From assembly GCA_021324355.1 (NCBI GenBank), contig JAJPJD010000008.1:1-47120 (forward strand): a stretch of DNA of 47,120 nucleotides, written 5' to 3'. The translations under genes and the position numbers were made by a program. Below are positions 24,608 to 31,574 of the stretch, piece after piece. The notes beneath the pieces were generated by a model, which saw nothing but the letters and a program-made list of their open reading frames with translations, was not told the DNA's origin and did no database searches. The stretch is from Actinomycetota bacterium. Its GTDB lineage: Bacteria > Actinomycetota > Acidimicrobiia > Acidimicrobiales > RAAP-2. How positions within the stretch are numbered: the first letter of the stretch is position 1; every line of letters starts with the position of its first letter.

Positions 24608-25180
24608 GTGTGGTCCCCGAAGAAGGGCGGAGGTCTGAGGGAACAACGCACCGGGGGGAGGCGCCTGCTCGTCGGCTCGCTGCTCGGCGCCGGGCTGGTG
24701 GTGGCGCCGCTCCTGCTGTTGGGCGCTGGCGTGGCGCCCCGGGCCGCAGGTGGCGCTGGTGCCGCTGCGGCCATGGGCGCGCGTGCCCAGCCGGGCCTGC
24801 TTGGCGGTCTCAGCCTGGCCTTCCAGGCGCCGGGCGACACCACCACCGCCACCAGCCCACCTGCGACCACCACGACCGAGGTCGATCCGACGACCACCAC
24901 GGCACCGCCGCCGCCCCCGAGGCCGGCCGTCACCCAGGCGTCGGCCGACGGTCTGGCCACCTGGTACGCGGCGGCGCCGGCGGGGCGCTGCGCGAGCCCC
25001 TGGCTTCCCTTCGGTACGGTGCTGACCGTGACCGACCTGTCCACCGGGGCGTCCATCACCTGCGTGGTCGACGACCGCGAGGCGGCCGGGTACCCCCATG
25101 TGGTCGACCTGTCGCCGTCGGGCTTCGCGTCTCTGGCGCCCCTCGGCCAAGGCACGATCGAGGTCGACATCTCCTGGTGA
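24608..25180 (+). CDS. Exported RlpA-like double-psi beta-barrel protein
   Basis: 190 residues. An N-terminal basic stretch and hydrophobic helix (about residues 18-42) form a signal anchor, followed by a Thr/Pro/Ala linker (residues 76-105) that would cross the cell wall. The C-terminal 85 residues are a double-psi barrel: DGLATWYAAAPAGRCASPWL, PFGTVLTVTDLSTG, ITCVVDDRE and VVDLSPSGFASLAP. The Asp of the VNDRG-like motif is present, but the TANGE-like loop of RlpA with its catalytic Glu is absent, so lytic activity is doubtful. Two cysteines could bridge. It occupies the tatD-ksgA slot, where many actinobacteria carry rpfB. A TAAGAT -10 lies 38 nt upstream. Confidence 0.78.
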   Translation: MWSPKKGGGLREQRTGGRRLLVGSLLGAGLVVAPLLLLGAGVAPRAAGGAGAAAAMGARAQPGLLGGLSLAFQAPGDTTTATSPPATTTTEVDPTTTTAPPPPPRPAVTQASADGLATWYAAAPAGRCASPWLPFGTVLTVTDLSTGASITCVVDDREAAGYPHVVDLSPSGFASLAPLGQGTIEVDISW

Positions 25181-26001
25181 GCCTGTCGCGCGCCGACGTC
25201 CAGCGGATGCTGGCCGCTCACGGCGTGAGACCGGCCAAGGCCCTCGGCCAGAACTTCGTGGCTGATCCCAACACGGTGGCCCGCATCGCCCGGCTGGCCG
25301 AGCTGACCCCGGGGGCCACCGTGGTCGAGGTCGGCGCCGGGCTGGGCTCACTCACCCTGGCGCTGGCGGCCGAGGGGGCGCACGTGGTGGCGGTCGAGGT
25401 CGACCGCCGGCTGGCCGCCGCGCTGCGCGACGCGGTGGCCGGCCTGGCGGTGGACGTCGTGGAGGCCGACGCGCTCGAGCTGTCCTGGCCTGGGCTTTTG
25501 GCCGGGCGGCCGGAACCGATCGAACTGGTGGCCAACCTCCCCTATCGGGTGGCGACCCCGGTCATGCTTCGGGTCCTGGAGGAGGCGCCGGCGATCCGCC
25601 GCTGCCTGGTGATGGTGCAGCGGGAGGTCGGCCAGCGCTGGGTGGCCGGCCCGGGCGACCCCGCCTACGGCGCGGTGTCGGTGCGAGTCGCCTACTGGGC
25701 GACCGCCACGGTGGTCGGCCGGGTGCCGGCAACCGTGTTCGTGCCCCGCCCTCGGGTCGACTCGGTCCTGGTCCGGCTGGGCCGGCGGGAGCGGCCGGGG
25801 ATCGATCCTGATGTGGTCCCTTACTCCCGGTTCGTCTCGGTGCTCCGGGCCGGCTTCGCCCACCGTCGCCAGATGCTCCGGCGCGCCCTGGCCGGGGTGG
25901 TCGATCCTGGCGCCTTCGAGCGGGCCGGTGTGGACCCGGCAGCGAGAGCTGAGACCCTGGACCTCGCGGCCTGGGGCCGTTTGGCCGAACCCCTCAGGTG
26001 A
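25177..26001 (+). CDS. ksgA: 16S rRNA dimethyladenosine transferase
   Basis: 274 residues. KsgA (RsmA) dimethylates A1518/A1519 near the 3' end of 16S rRNA and acts as a late 30S checkpoint. Motifs: KALGQNFVADPNTVARI at the N-terminus, motif I VVEVGAGLGSLTLAL, VVAVEVDRRLAAALR, motif IV VANLPYRVATPVMLR, MVQREVGQRW, and FVPRPRVDSVLVRL. The C-terminal helical domain is complete. GTG at 25177 overlaps the wall-protein stop (GTGA); its own stop overlaps ispE the same way, so the three are translationally coupled. Confidence 0.95.
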   Translation: MSLSRADVQRMLAAHGVRPAKALGQNFVADPNTVARIARLAELTPGATVVEVGAGLGSLTLALAAEGAHVVAVEVDRRLAAALRDAVAGLAVDVVEADALELSWPGLLAGRPEPIELVANLPYRVATPVMLRVLEEAPAIRRCLVMVQREVGQRWVAGPGDPAYGAVSVRVAYWATATVVGRVPATVFVPRPRVDSVLVRLGRRERPGIDPDVVPYSRFVSVLRAGFAHRRQMLRRALAGVVDPGAFERAGVDPAARAETLDLAAWGRLAEPLR

Positions 26002-26789
26002 GCGTCGTCGGTTCTCCGGCCAGGGTGAGCGCCCCGGCCAAGCTGACGCTCAGTTTGCGGGTGCTGGGCCGCCGGCCGGACGGCTTCCACGAGCTCGACG
26101 CCGAGATGGTCGAGCTCGACCTGGCCGATGAGCTGGTCATCGATCCGGCTGGCGAGGGGGTCGAGGTGATCTTTGAGGGGCCCCGAGCGCCGGTGCCGAC
26201 CGGGCCGGACAACTTGGTGGCCCGGGCCCTGGCAGCGGTGGGCCGCCAGGCCGGCGTTCGGCTCCTCAAGCGGATCCCGGTCGGTGGCGGGCTCGGGGGA
26301 GGATCGGCCGACGCCGCGGCGGTGCTCCGGTGGGCCGGGTGCAGCGACCTGACGGTGGCGAGCCGGCTGGGTGCCGACGTCCCCTTCTGCGTGGTCGGTG
26401 GCCGAGCCCGGGTGCGGGGCGTCGGGGAGCGGGTCGAGCCGCTGGCCCCGGTCGACCGGTCCTTCGTGTTGCTCCTCCCGCCGCTGGCGATCAACACCGC
26501 CGCGGTCTACCAGGCGTGGGACTCGCTCAGTCCGGCGGAGCGGCACGCATCCGAGGGCACCAACGATCTGGAAGCCGCGGCCCTGCGGGTTCAGCCAGCC
26601 CTGGCCCGCTGGCGGGACGCGCTGTGCGAGCGCACCGGGCAGCGGCCGTGCCTGGCCGGCAGCGGCTCGAGCTGGTTCGTGGAGGGAACCCCCGAGGCGT
26701 TGGGGCTCGAGGGCGCCGACCACCTGGTCGTGGGGGGAGAGAGTGGGAGGTTGCTCGCGGTGCGGACGGTGGCCCGGCCGAAGGGATAA
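25998..26789 (+). CDS. ispE: 4-diphosphocytidyl-2-C-methyl-D-erythritol kinase
   Basis: 263 residues, slightly shorter than usual (about 280-310). A GHMP kinase of the MEP pathway to isoprenoids. APAKLTLSLRVLGRRPDGFH is the N-terminal signature, RIPVGGGLGGGSADAAAVL the ATP loop, LGADVPFCVVGGRARVRG the substrate region, and LAGSGSSWFVEG the C-terminal GHMP loop (GSGSS in place of GSGST). It starts with GTG inside the ksgA stop. The order ksgA-ispE is standard for actinobacteria. It faces bS22 across 6 bp. Confidence 0.94.
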   Translation: MSVVGSPARVSAPAKLTLSLRVLGRRPDGFHELDAEMVELDLADELVIDPAGEGVEVIFEGPRAPVPTGPDNLVARALAAVGRQAGVRLLKRIPVGGGLGGGSADAAAVLRWAGCSDLTVASRLGADVPFCVVGGRARVRGVGERVEPLAPVDRSFVLLLPPLAINTAAVYQAWDSLSPAERHASEGTNDLEAAALRVQPALARWRDALCERTGQRPCLAGSGSSWFVEGTPEALGLEGADHLVVGGESGRLLAVRTVARPKG

Positions 26790-26795
26790 GGGACC

Positions 26796-26894
26796 TTACT
26801 TGCCCGCCCGACGCTGCCAGCGCGTCGCCTTCAGCATCTTCTTGTGCTTCTTCTTGCGCATGCGCTTGCGGCGCTTCTTGATCAACGAACCCAT
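26796..26894 (-). CDS. Ribosomal protein bS22 (AURKAIP1/COX24 domain, 32 aa)
   Basis: 32 residues, about half Lys/Arg: it begins MGSLIKKRRKRMRKKKH and ends LKATRWQRRAGK. This matches the AURKAIP1/COX24-type small protein identified as bS22 in mycobacterial 30S subunits (MGSVIKKRRKRM-like start). It is antisense to and 6 bp from the ispE stop. TAGGGT on the minus strand ends 11 nt before the ATG, so the leader would be absent or only a few nucleotides. As with bL37, it is easily missed by gene finders because of its size. Confidence 0.9.
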   Translation of the reverse strand: MGSLIKKRRKRMRKKKHKKMLKATRWQRRAGK

Positions 26895-26946
26895 GCCGGG
26901 CGGTCACCCTACCAGCCGCCCTGCGCACCTCGGCCAGTTGGGGTAC

Positions 26947-26980
26947 GCCAGGGGTAGGGGTGGAGGCCCCTACCCCTGGC
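26947..26980 (-). terminator. Perfect 14-bp hairpin
   Basis: GCCAGGGGTAGGGG (26947-26960), a 6-nt loop TGGAGG, then the exact complement (26967-26980). On the minus strand it begins within the last codons and the TAG stop of the putative small gene at 26970-27254 and is upstream of bS22, so it is best read as a terminator insulating bS22. There is no U-tract. On the plus strand it could also stop read-through from ispE. Confidence 0.55.
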
Positions 26981-27254
26981 GCGGGCGGGCCGCTGAGGGT
27001 GCGACGGCCCAGACCGAGGCGCAGCCGCCGGCACCGGGCCGCAGCCGCTCGGGCACCGACCCGGTCCGGTCCCGCACCGGCACGACCGCCAACGACCGGG
27101 TGGCGCTCCCGGCCATGAGGGCGGAGACGGACCCGGCGATCGCTCCGATGCGGGCCCTGCCGTGCTCGAGCGACCGACGAATGGTGCGGCGGACACGGCG
27201 GCTTGCTTCGCGTCCTGCGGTGCTGCGAGCACGGATGGGGTGGGGGGTCCTCAC
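26970..27254 (-). CDS. Possible small basic protein downstream of the two-component system
   Basis: 94 residues, unrecognised and uncertain. The GTG at 27254 has GAGGAG 5 nt upstream, and third codon positions are mostly G or C, as in real genes here. The N-terminal third is strongly basic (REASRRVRRTIRRSLEHGR), followed by a mildly hydrophobic stretch IGAIAGSVSALMAGS and a Pro/Gly-rich end. The hairpin at its stop and the CTAAGA repeats upstream give it transcription-unit boundaries. It could instead be non-coding leader between the kinase gene and bS22. Confidence 0.4.
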   Translation of the reverse strand: MRTPHPIRARSTAGREASRRVRRTIRRSLEHGRARIGAIAGSVSALMAGSATRSLAVVPVRDRTGSVPERLRPGAGGCASVWAVAPSAARPRQG

Positions 27255-27291
27255 GGTTGCTCCTCGGTCACCGCCATGGTGCCCAGGCGAG

Positions 27292-27330
27292 CTAAGACCA
27301 CCCGGAACCGACGCTAAGAACCCCCTAAGA
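27292..27330. promoter_or_regulatory. Phased CTAAGA repeats (candidate response-regulator box)
   Basis: CTAAGA occurs at 27292, 27314 and 27325, that is with offsets of 22 and 11 bp, one and two helical turns. The last copy overlaps the kinase stop codon. Read on the minus strand the two close copies are TTCTTAG-N4-TTCTTAG, and a TAGCGT -10 candidate (27311-27316) overlaps the second. OmpR-family regulators bind direct repeats at 11-bp spacing. A related pair lies before the response-regulator gene. Confidence 0.45.
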
Positions 27331-28800
27331 AGCCGGGCGGGCCTGGTCGGCTGGGCCGAGCAGCACCCCGTCGGCCAGCCGGTCTGGTGCCGGCACGACC
27401 GGGAGGTGCAGGGTGACGATGGCCCCGCCGTCGGGGGCGTTGGCGGCGCCGACCGAACCGCCCTCTTCGGTCGCGACCTGGGCCACGATGGCCAGCCCCA
27501 GCCCCGAGCCGGGCAGCGCCCGGGCGGCCCGGGATCGGTAGAAGCGGTCGAAGATGTGCGGGAGGTCCTCGGGATCGATGCCGGGACCGTGGTCACGCAC
27601 CGAGACGTCGCCCGAGCGGCAGAGCACTTCGACCACCCCGCCGTCGGGGCTCCACTTGATCGCATTGTCGAGGAGGTTCCCCACGGCGCGGGCGATCCGC
27701 TCGCTGCGGCCCTCCACCCAGGTCGGCTCCACGCTGGTGAGGAAGCGCACGCCACGGGGACGACCGTGGGAGGCGGCCAGCTCCACGCAGTCCTCGACCA
27801 GCTGGTCGAGGCGCAGCGGCGCGGCGCGTTCTTCGGTGTGGTCGCCCCGGGCCAGCTCGGCCAGGTCGCTGACCAGGTTGGTGAGCTCCTCCATCTGGGT
27901 GAGGACGTCGGCGACCAGGACCTCCCGCTCGGGCTCGGAGAGCTCGTCGATCCGCCGGACGATCTCGAGATTGGTCCGCAGGCTGGTGAGCGGGGTGCGC
28001 AGCTCGTGGGAGGCGTCCACCACCAGCTGGTGCTGGGACTCGTGGGAGGCCTCGAGGGCGCCGAGCAGGCGGTTGAACGCCCGCCGCAGCCGCCCGAGCT
28101 CGTCGGGCCCGCCCGGGTCGAGGCGCTGGGACACGTCCATGGTCCGGGCCAGCTCCTCGATGGTGGCGGTGAGCTCGTTGAGGGGGCCGACCGCGGCCCT
28201 GGCTGCGATCAGGCCGAGGACCACCGCCAGGATCAACGCGATCAGCGCCACCACCAGCAGGGCCAGCCCGAGGTGGCCGAGCTGCAGGTTGACCCCCGCC
28301 AGGGGGGCGGCGACCTGGAGGGCCCCGCTGGCCGACTGCTGGAAGAACCCGAACCGGACGATCACGGTCAGCGGCGTCACGTACTCCCGGTACTGCTGGT
28401 TTCCGACGGTGACGTCGGTGTAGTAGGGGGGCTCGGTCCCGGCGGCGACCGCCCGGACCGAGCTGGTCACTGGGAGGACCGGCGCGCTGGGGTCGGCCCC
28501 CCCGGGGTAGAAGAACTGGGCGGTCGCCCCGTAGATGCCGCTGATGAGGCCGGTGGTCGGGTTGTAGGAGATGCTGCTGGCCGCCTCGACCTCGTGGGTG
28601 GCTTGCTGGAGGTCCCCGTTGACCGAGTTCAGCAGCGCGTTGCGAGACGCCAGGTAGGCACCGAGCGAGGCGGCCAGGATGGCCAGCCCGCCAACCCCCA
28701 GTGCGACCCAGACCATCCGGGCCCGGACGCTGGTGCGTCCTGCGAGAAGGCTGTGGCCTGCCTGGAGGGCAGCGCTCCAGAGGCGGGCGAGGCGTCTCAC
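27325..28800 (-). CDS. MprB-like sensor histidine kinase
   Basis: 491 residues. A short basic N-terminus leads to TM1 (about 29-50), an extracytoplasmic domain of about 125 residues, TM2 (about 176-200), and a HAMP domain (200-253). HisKA follows with the phospho-accepting His265 in [14 protein letters not shown], then an HATPase domain with [11 protein letters not shown] (N box), VRDHGPGID (G1) and [13 protein letters not shown] (G2). It autophosphorylates and passes phosphate to the regulator encoded just upstream. Start GTG at 28800 overlaps the regulator stop (GTGA). By architecture it resembles envelope-stress kinases such as MprB; the signal is unknown. Confidence 0.92.
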   Translation of the reverse strand: MRRLARLWSAALQAGHSLLAGRTSVRARMVWVALGVGGLAILAASLGAYLASRNALLNSVNGDLQQATHEVEAASSISYNPTTGLISGIYGATAQFFYPGGADPSAPVLPVTSSVRAVAAGTEPPYYTDVTVGNQQYREYVTPLTVIVRFGFFQQSASGALQVAAPLAGVNLQLGHLGLALLVVALIALILAVVLGLIAARAAVGPLNELTATIEELARTMDVSQRLDPGGPDELGRLRRAFNRLLGALEASHESQHQLVVDASHELRTPLTSLRTNLEIVRRIDELSEPEREVLVADVLTQMEELTNLVSDLAELARGDHTEERAAPLRLDQLVEDCVELAASHGRPRGVRFLTSVEPTWVEGRSERIARAVGNLLDNAIKWSPDGGVVEVLCRSGDVSVRDHGPGIDPEDLPHIFDRFYRSRAARALPGSGLGLAIVAQVATEEGGSVGAANAPDGGAIVTLHLPVVPAPDRLADGVLLGPADQARPAS

Positions 28801-29468
28801 CGGTCGCGCAGCACGTAGCCCACGCCGCGCACGGTGTGGATGAGCCGCGGTTCGCCCCCCTCCTCGGTCTTGCGGCGCAGGTAGCCCACGTAGACCGCGA
28901 GCGAATTGGTTCCCGAGTCGAAGTCGTAGCCCCACACCCGCTCCAAGATGAGGTCGCGGGTCAGCACCTGCCGCGGGTGCCGGAGGAACAGCTCGAGGAG
29001 GTCGAACTCGATCCGGGTGAGGGAGAACGACCGGCCAGCCCGACGAGCCTCCCGGGTGCCCAGGTCCAGCTCGAGGTCGCCGAAACGCAGCAGCTCGCCG
29101 GCCTCGCCACTGCGGCGGCGCAGCAGCGCCCGCAGCCGGGCCAGCAGCTCGGCCAGCGCGAACGGCTTGACCACGTAGTCGTCGGCGCCGGCGTCGAGGC
29201 CCTGGACCCGGTCGTGGACGGCGTCCCGTGCGGTCAGCATGAGCACCGGGGTGTCATCGTGCGCGGCTCGCATCCGCTTGCAGACCTCCAGCCCGTCGAT
29301 GTCGGGCAGGCCCAGGTCGAGCACGACGGCGTCGGGCGGCGAGAGGGCCAGGGCCTCGAGGCCCTGGCTCCCGCTGGCTGCGGTCTGGACCTCGTAGCCC
29401 TCCAGTCGCAGGGCGCGCTCGAGCGACGCGTTGACCGCCGGGTCGTCGTCGATCACCAGGATCCGCAT
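28797..29468 (-). CDS. OmpR/PhoB-family response regulator, MprA-like
   Basis: 223 residues. The receiver domain has the acidic pocket IDDDP at residues 6-10, phospho-acceptor Asp51 in [16 protein letters not shown], and the conserved Lys in VVKPFAL. The winged-helix DNA-binding domain (about 125-223) includes [40 protein letters not shown], and ends [16 protein letters not shown]. Sequence style is close to MprA. Its promoter has a TAGGCT -10 with GGTAAG direct repeats next to it, consistent with autoregulation. The leader would be about 70 nt; the ribosome-binding site AAGGGCGG is weak. Confidence 0.94.
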   Translation of the reverse strand: MRILVIDDDPAVNASLERALRLEGYEVQTAASGSQGLEALALSPPDAVVLDLGLPDIDGLEVCKRMRAAHDDTPVLMLTARDAVHDRVQGLDAGADDYVVKPFALAELLARLRALLRRRSGEAGELLRFGDLELDLGTREARRAGRSFSLTRIEFDLLELFLRHPRQVLTRDLILERVWGYDFDSGTNSLAVYVGYLRRKTEEGGEPRLIHTVRGVGYVLRDR

Positions 29469-29546
29469 TGGGAGCCGCCCTTCGGCCCGCCGGCCGGCCC
29501 CACTGGCCGCCGCCGGGACCAGCGACGCTCGTTCTTCCAGCTCGCG

Positions 29547-29579
29547 AGCCTACCGGGGCCGGGTAAGGGTTCGGTAAGA
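29547..29579 (-). promoter_or_regulatory. Response-regulator gene promoter with 11-bp direct repeat
   Basis: On the plus strand GGTAAG occurs at 29562-29567 and 29573-29578, exactly 11 bp apart. On the minus strand this is CTTACC-N5-CTTACC followed after 9 bp by the -10 hexamer TAGGCT (29547-29552). The placement over the -35 region suits an activating OmpR-type regulator, most simply the one encoded by this transcript. Confidence 0.5.
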
Positions 29580-29644
29580 GGGGAGGGCGGCCCTGTTGAC
29601 GGGCCGCGAGGGACCTCGGGTCATGTGCTAACGCGGTGGGGTGG

Positions 29645-29717
29645 TGGCGGGTAGTTCAATCGGCAGAACGCCGGACTTTGGATCCGGAGGTTGGAGGTTC
29701 GATCCCTCCCCCGCCAG
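29645..29717 (+). tRNA. tRNA-Gln (anticodon TTG)
   Basis: A 73-nt cloverleaf: acceptor TGGCGGG/CCCGCCA, D stem GTTC/GAAC, anticodon stem CCGGA/TCCGG with loop CTTTGGA (anticodon TTG), variable loop AGGTT, T stem GGAGG/CCTCC with TTCGATC. Discriminator is G. The 3' CCA is not encoded. It ends 3 bp before the stop of the convergent zinc-ribbon gene. Confidence 0.96.
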
Positions 29718-29720
29718 CGC

Positions 29721-29915
29721 TCAAGCCTCCGCTCGGACCGGGGCCTCGCTGCACTGGTGGTCCCCGGTCACCACGTGGCGCCAGTTGCCGTGCTCGGGCC
29801 CGCCGAAGAAGAAGACGATGTCGTAGCCGCAGTGGCGACAGATCGCGGTCACCTGGTCGCGCCGACCAGCGCTGTGGATGCTCTGGCTCCCTGGCTCGGC
29901 ATAGGTTCCCGACAC
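29721..29915 (-). CDS. Small zinc-ribbon-like protein (64 aa)
   Basis: 64 residues; not a family I can name. The core is VTAICRHCGYDIVFFFGGPE followed by HGNWRHVVTGDHQC, giving CxxC plus later His and Cys suited to a structural zinc. The start GTG at 29915 is supported by TAAAGT on the minus strand (29924-29929) ending 8 nt upstream, the leaderless pattern of the region. It ends 3 bp from tRNA-Gln, and antisense frames there are not convincing. Function unknown; small zinc ribbons often bind nucleic acid or a partner protein. Confidence 0.62.
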   Translation of the reverse strand: MSGTYAEPGSQSIHSAGRRDQVTAICRHCGYDIVFFFGGPEHGNWRHVVTGDHQCSEAPVRAEA

Positions 29916-29988
29916 GGCCGCCGACTTTATGGTGGCGCTGGCGGGGCTGACAAATGCCAGCCCGGGTTCAGTGCGCCGCCGCCGGTTG

Positions 29989-30354
29989 TCACCATCGCTT
30001 CGGGCGTCCGCTCGTGTGGAGCGCAGCGAGGTAGCGGTTGTAGGCGGCCAGCTCCTCGTCCTCCCTATGGGATGGCGCCGGGACCTCCGCCTCGGCCTCG
30101 CCCGGGGTTTCGTCCTGCCGGGTCCCTTCCTCGGGCGGTGGCGAGCCGGCCGGCTGGTCGTGGACCAGCTTCCACCACAGGTACGTGCCGTAGGCACCGA
30201 AGAACGGCCACTCGAAGACGTAGGCCCAGCTGAGCTCGTTGCCCGAGAGGGCCCGGTGGACCTGCCAATCGCACAGCGCCGCGCACCCTGGGACGAAGAC
30301 GGCGAGCGCGGCGTGCATCCCAATCGCCCGGCGCGAGAACCACCTGGTCGCCAC
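29989..30354 (-). CDS. Small two-TM protein, paralogue of 16095-16478
   Basis: 121 residues sharing the layout and key positions of the protein at 16095-16478: RWFSRRAIGMH start, first helix ending VFVPGC, WQVHRALSGNELS, EWP, second helix ending WWKLVHD, an acidic/Pro-rich linker, then EDEELAAYNRYLAALHTSG and RPKRW at the very C-terminus. The GTG at 30354 is exactly 6 nt after TAGCGT (30361-30366), a leaderless promoter. It is divergent from glmU. Unlike its paralogue it has no DUF3817 neighbour. The conserved tail suggests a protein-binding role; nothing more can be said. Confidence 0.78.
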   Translation of the reverse strand: MATRWFSRRAIGMHAALAVFVPGCAALCDWQVHRALSGNELSWAYVFEWPFFGAYGTYLWWKLVHDQPAGSPPPEEGTRQDETPGEAEAEVPAPSHREDEELAAYNRYLAALHTSGRPKRW

Positions 30355-30436
30355 GGCTCGACGCTACCGCCCTGCCTGTCGGGTCGACCGGGCGGGCGGC
30401 GCGAGCACCTCTCGGCAAGCGAGGCGAGAATGGGGC

Positions 30437-31531
30437 ATGACCGCGAGGGGACCGTTGCAAGCCATCGTCTTGGCCGCGGGCGAGGGCACGAGGATGCGCT
30501 CAGAGCGCCCCAAGCCGCTCCACCGGCTGTGCGGACGCCCGATGGTGCTCCATGTCCTCGACGCACTGGCCGAGCTGGACCTGGACCGGGTGGTGGTGGT
30601 GGTGGGGCACGGGGCCGAGTGGGTCACCAAGACCCTGGCCGAAGAAGCCCCGCCGGGTCTGCCGATCGAGTTCGTCGAGCAGTCGGTCCAGCGGGGGACC
30701 GGGGACGCGACCGCGGTCGCCCTCACCGGCCTTCCCGAGGACGACGAGGAGGCCGACGTGGTGGTGCTCCCCGGCGACGCCCCGCTGCTCCGGCCCCCCA
30801 CCCTGGCCGCGTTGGTCCGGCACCACCGGGCCACCGGGGCCGCGGCCACGCTGCTCACCGCCGTGGTGGACCGTCCGACCGGCTACGGCCGGGTGGTCCG
30901 CTCCGGCGACGAGCAGGTGGTCCGGGTAGTCGAGGAGACCGACGCCAGCCCGAGCGAGCGCCGGATCAACGAGGTGTGCACCTCGGTCTACTGCTTCCGG
31001 CGCTCGCTGCTGCCCCCGGCCCTGCGTCGGCTCAGCCCGACCAACGCCCAGGGCGAGTACTACCTCACCGACGTGGTCGAGGTGCTCTCGGGTGCCGGCT
31101 ACTCGGTCCGGGCCATGGTGGTGGAAGACCCGGTCGAGACGGCCGGCGTCAACGATCGCGCCCAGCTGGCGGCGGCCGAAGCCGAGGTGCGGGACCGGAT
31201 CAACGAGCGCTGGATGCGCCGGGGGGTCACCATGTGGGACCCCGAGCGCACCTACGTCGACACCTCGGTCCAGCTGGCCCCGGACGTCGCACTGTGGCCC
31301 GGGGTGGTCCTGCGCGGCTCGTGCGTGCTTGGCACCGGGGTCGAGATCGGCCCCGACTCCACCCTCATCGACACCGAGGTCGGCGAGTGGGCCGAGATCC
31401 GCTACTCGATGTGCGAGCGTGCCCGAGTTGGCTCCCGGGCCCGGGTTGGCCCGTTCGCGGTCCTCGGGCCGGGCGCCGTCGTGCACGAGGGTGAGTCGGT
31501 GGGCCCGTTCGAGACCAGGCCGGCGTCCTGA
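30437..31531 (+). CDS. glmU: GlmU-type UDP-GlcNAc pyrophosphorylase with truncated acetyltransferase domain
   Basis: 364 residues against about 456-495 for bifunctional GlmU. The N-terminal uridyltransferase is complete: VLAAGEGTRMRSERPKPLH, QRGTGDA, LPGDAPLL, GYGRVV, GVNDRAQL. The usual EINTG-like motif reads EVCTSVY, with Cys181 where an Asn contacts UDP-GlcNAc. The left-handed beta-helix begins near residue 268 but stops at VGPFETRPAS, after roughly half its coils, so the acetyl-CoA-site Arg/His/Tyr/Asn/Lys residues of the second half are missing. prs starts 43 nt downstream, leaving no room for a frameshifted remainder. GlcN-1-P acetylation must come from another protein, or the enzyme uses a different sugar. 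Start ATG at 30437. Confidence 0.87.
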   Translation: MTARGPLQAIVLAAGEGTRMRSERPKPLHRLCGRPMVLHVLDALAELDLDRVVVVVGHGAEWVTKTLAEEAPPGLPIEFVEQSVQRGTGDATAVALTGLPEDDEEADVVVLPGDAPLLRPPTLAALVRHHRATGAAATLLTAVVDRPTGYGRVVRSGDEQVVRVVEETDASPSERRINEVCTSVYCFRRSLLPPALRRLSPTNAQGEYYLTDVVEVLSGAGYSVRAMVVEDPVETAGVNDRAQLAAAEAEVRDRINERWMRRGVTMWDPERTYVDTSVQLAPDVALWPGVVLRGSCVLGTGVEIGPDSTLIDTEVGEWAEIRYSMCERARVGSRARVGPFAVLGPGAVVHEGESVGPFETRPAS

Positions 31532-31574
31532 GCCCTCGGGCGCCCGGAGCGCAGGGCGCGGTAGGTTTCTCCCG

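Noticed and set aside
31532-31574. Frameshift as the cause of the short GlmU
   Set aside because: Only 43 bp lie before prs and none of the frames continues the beta-helix.
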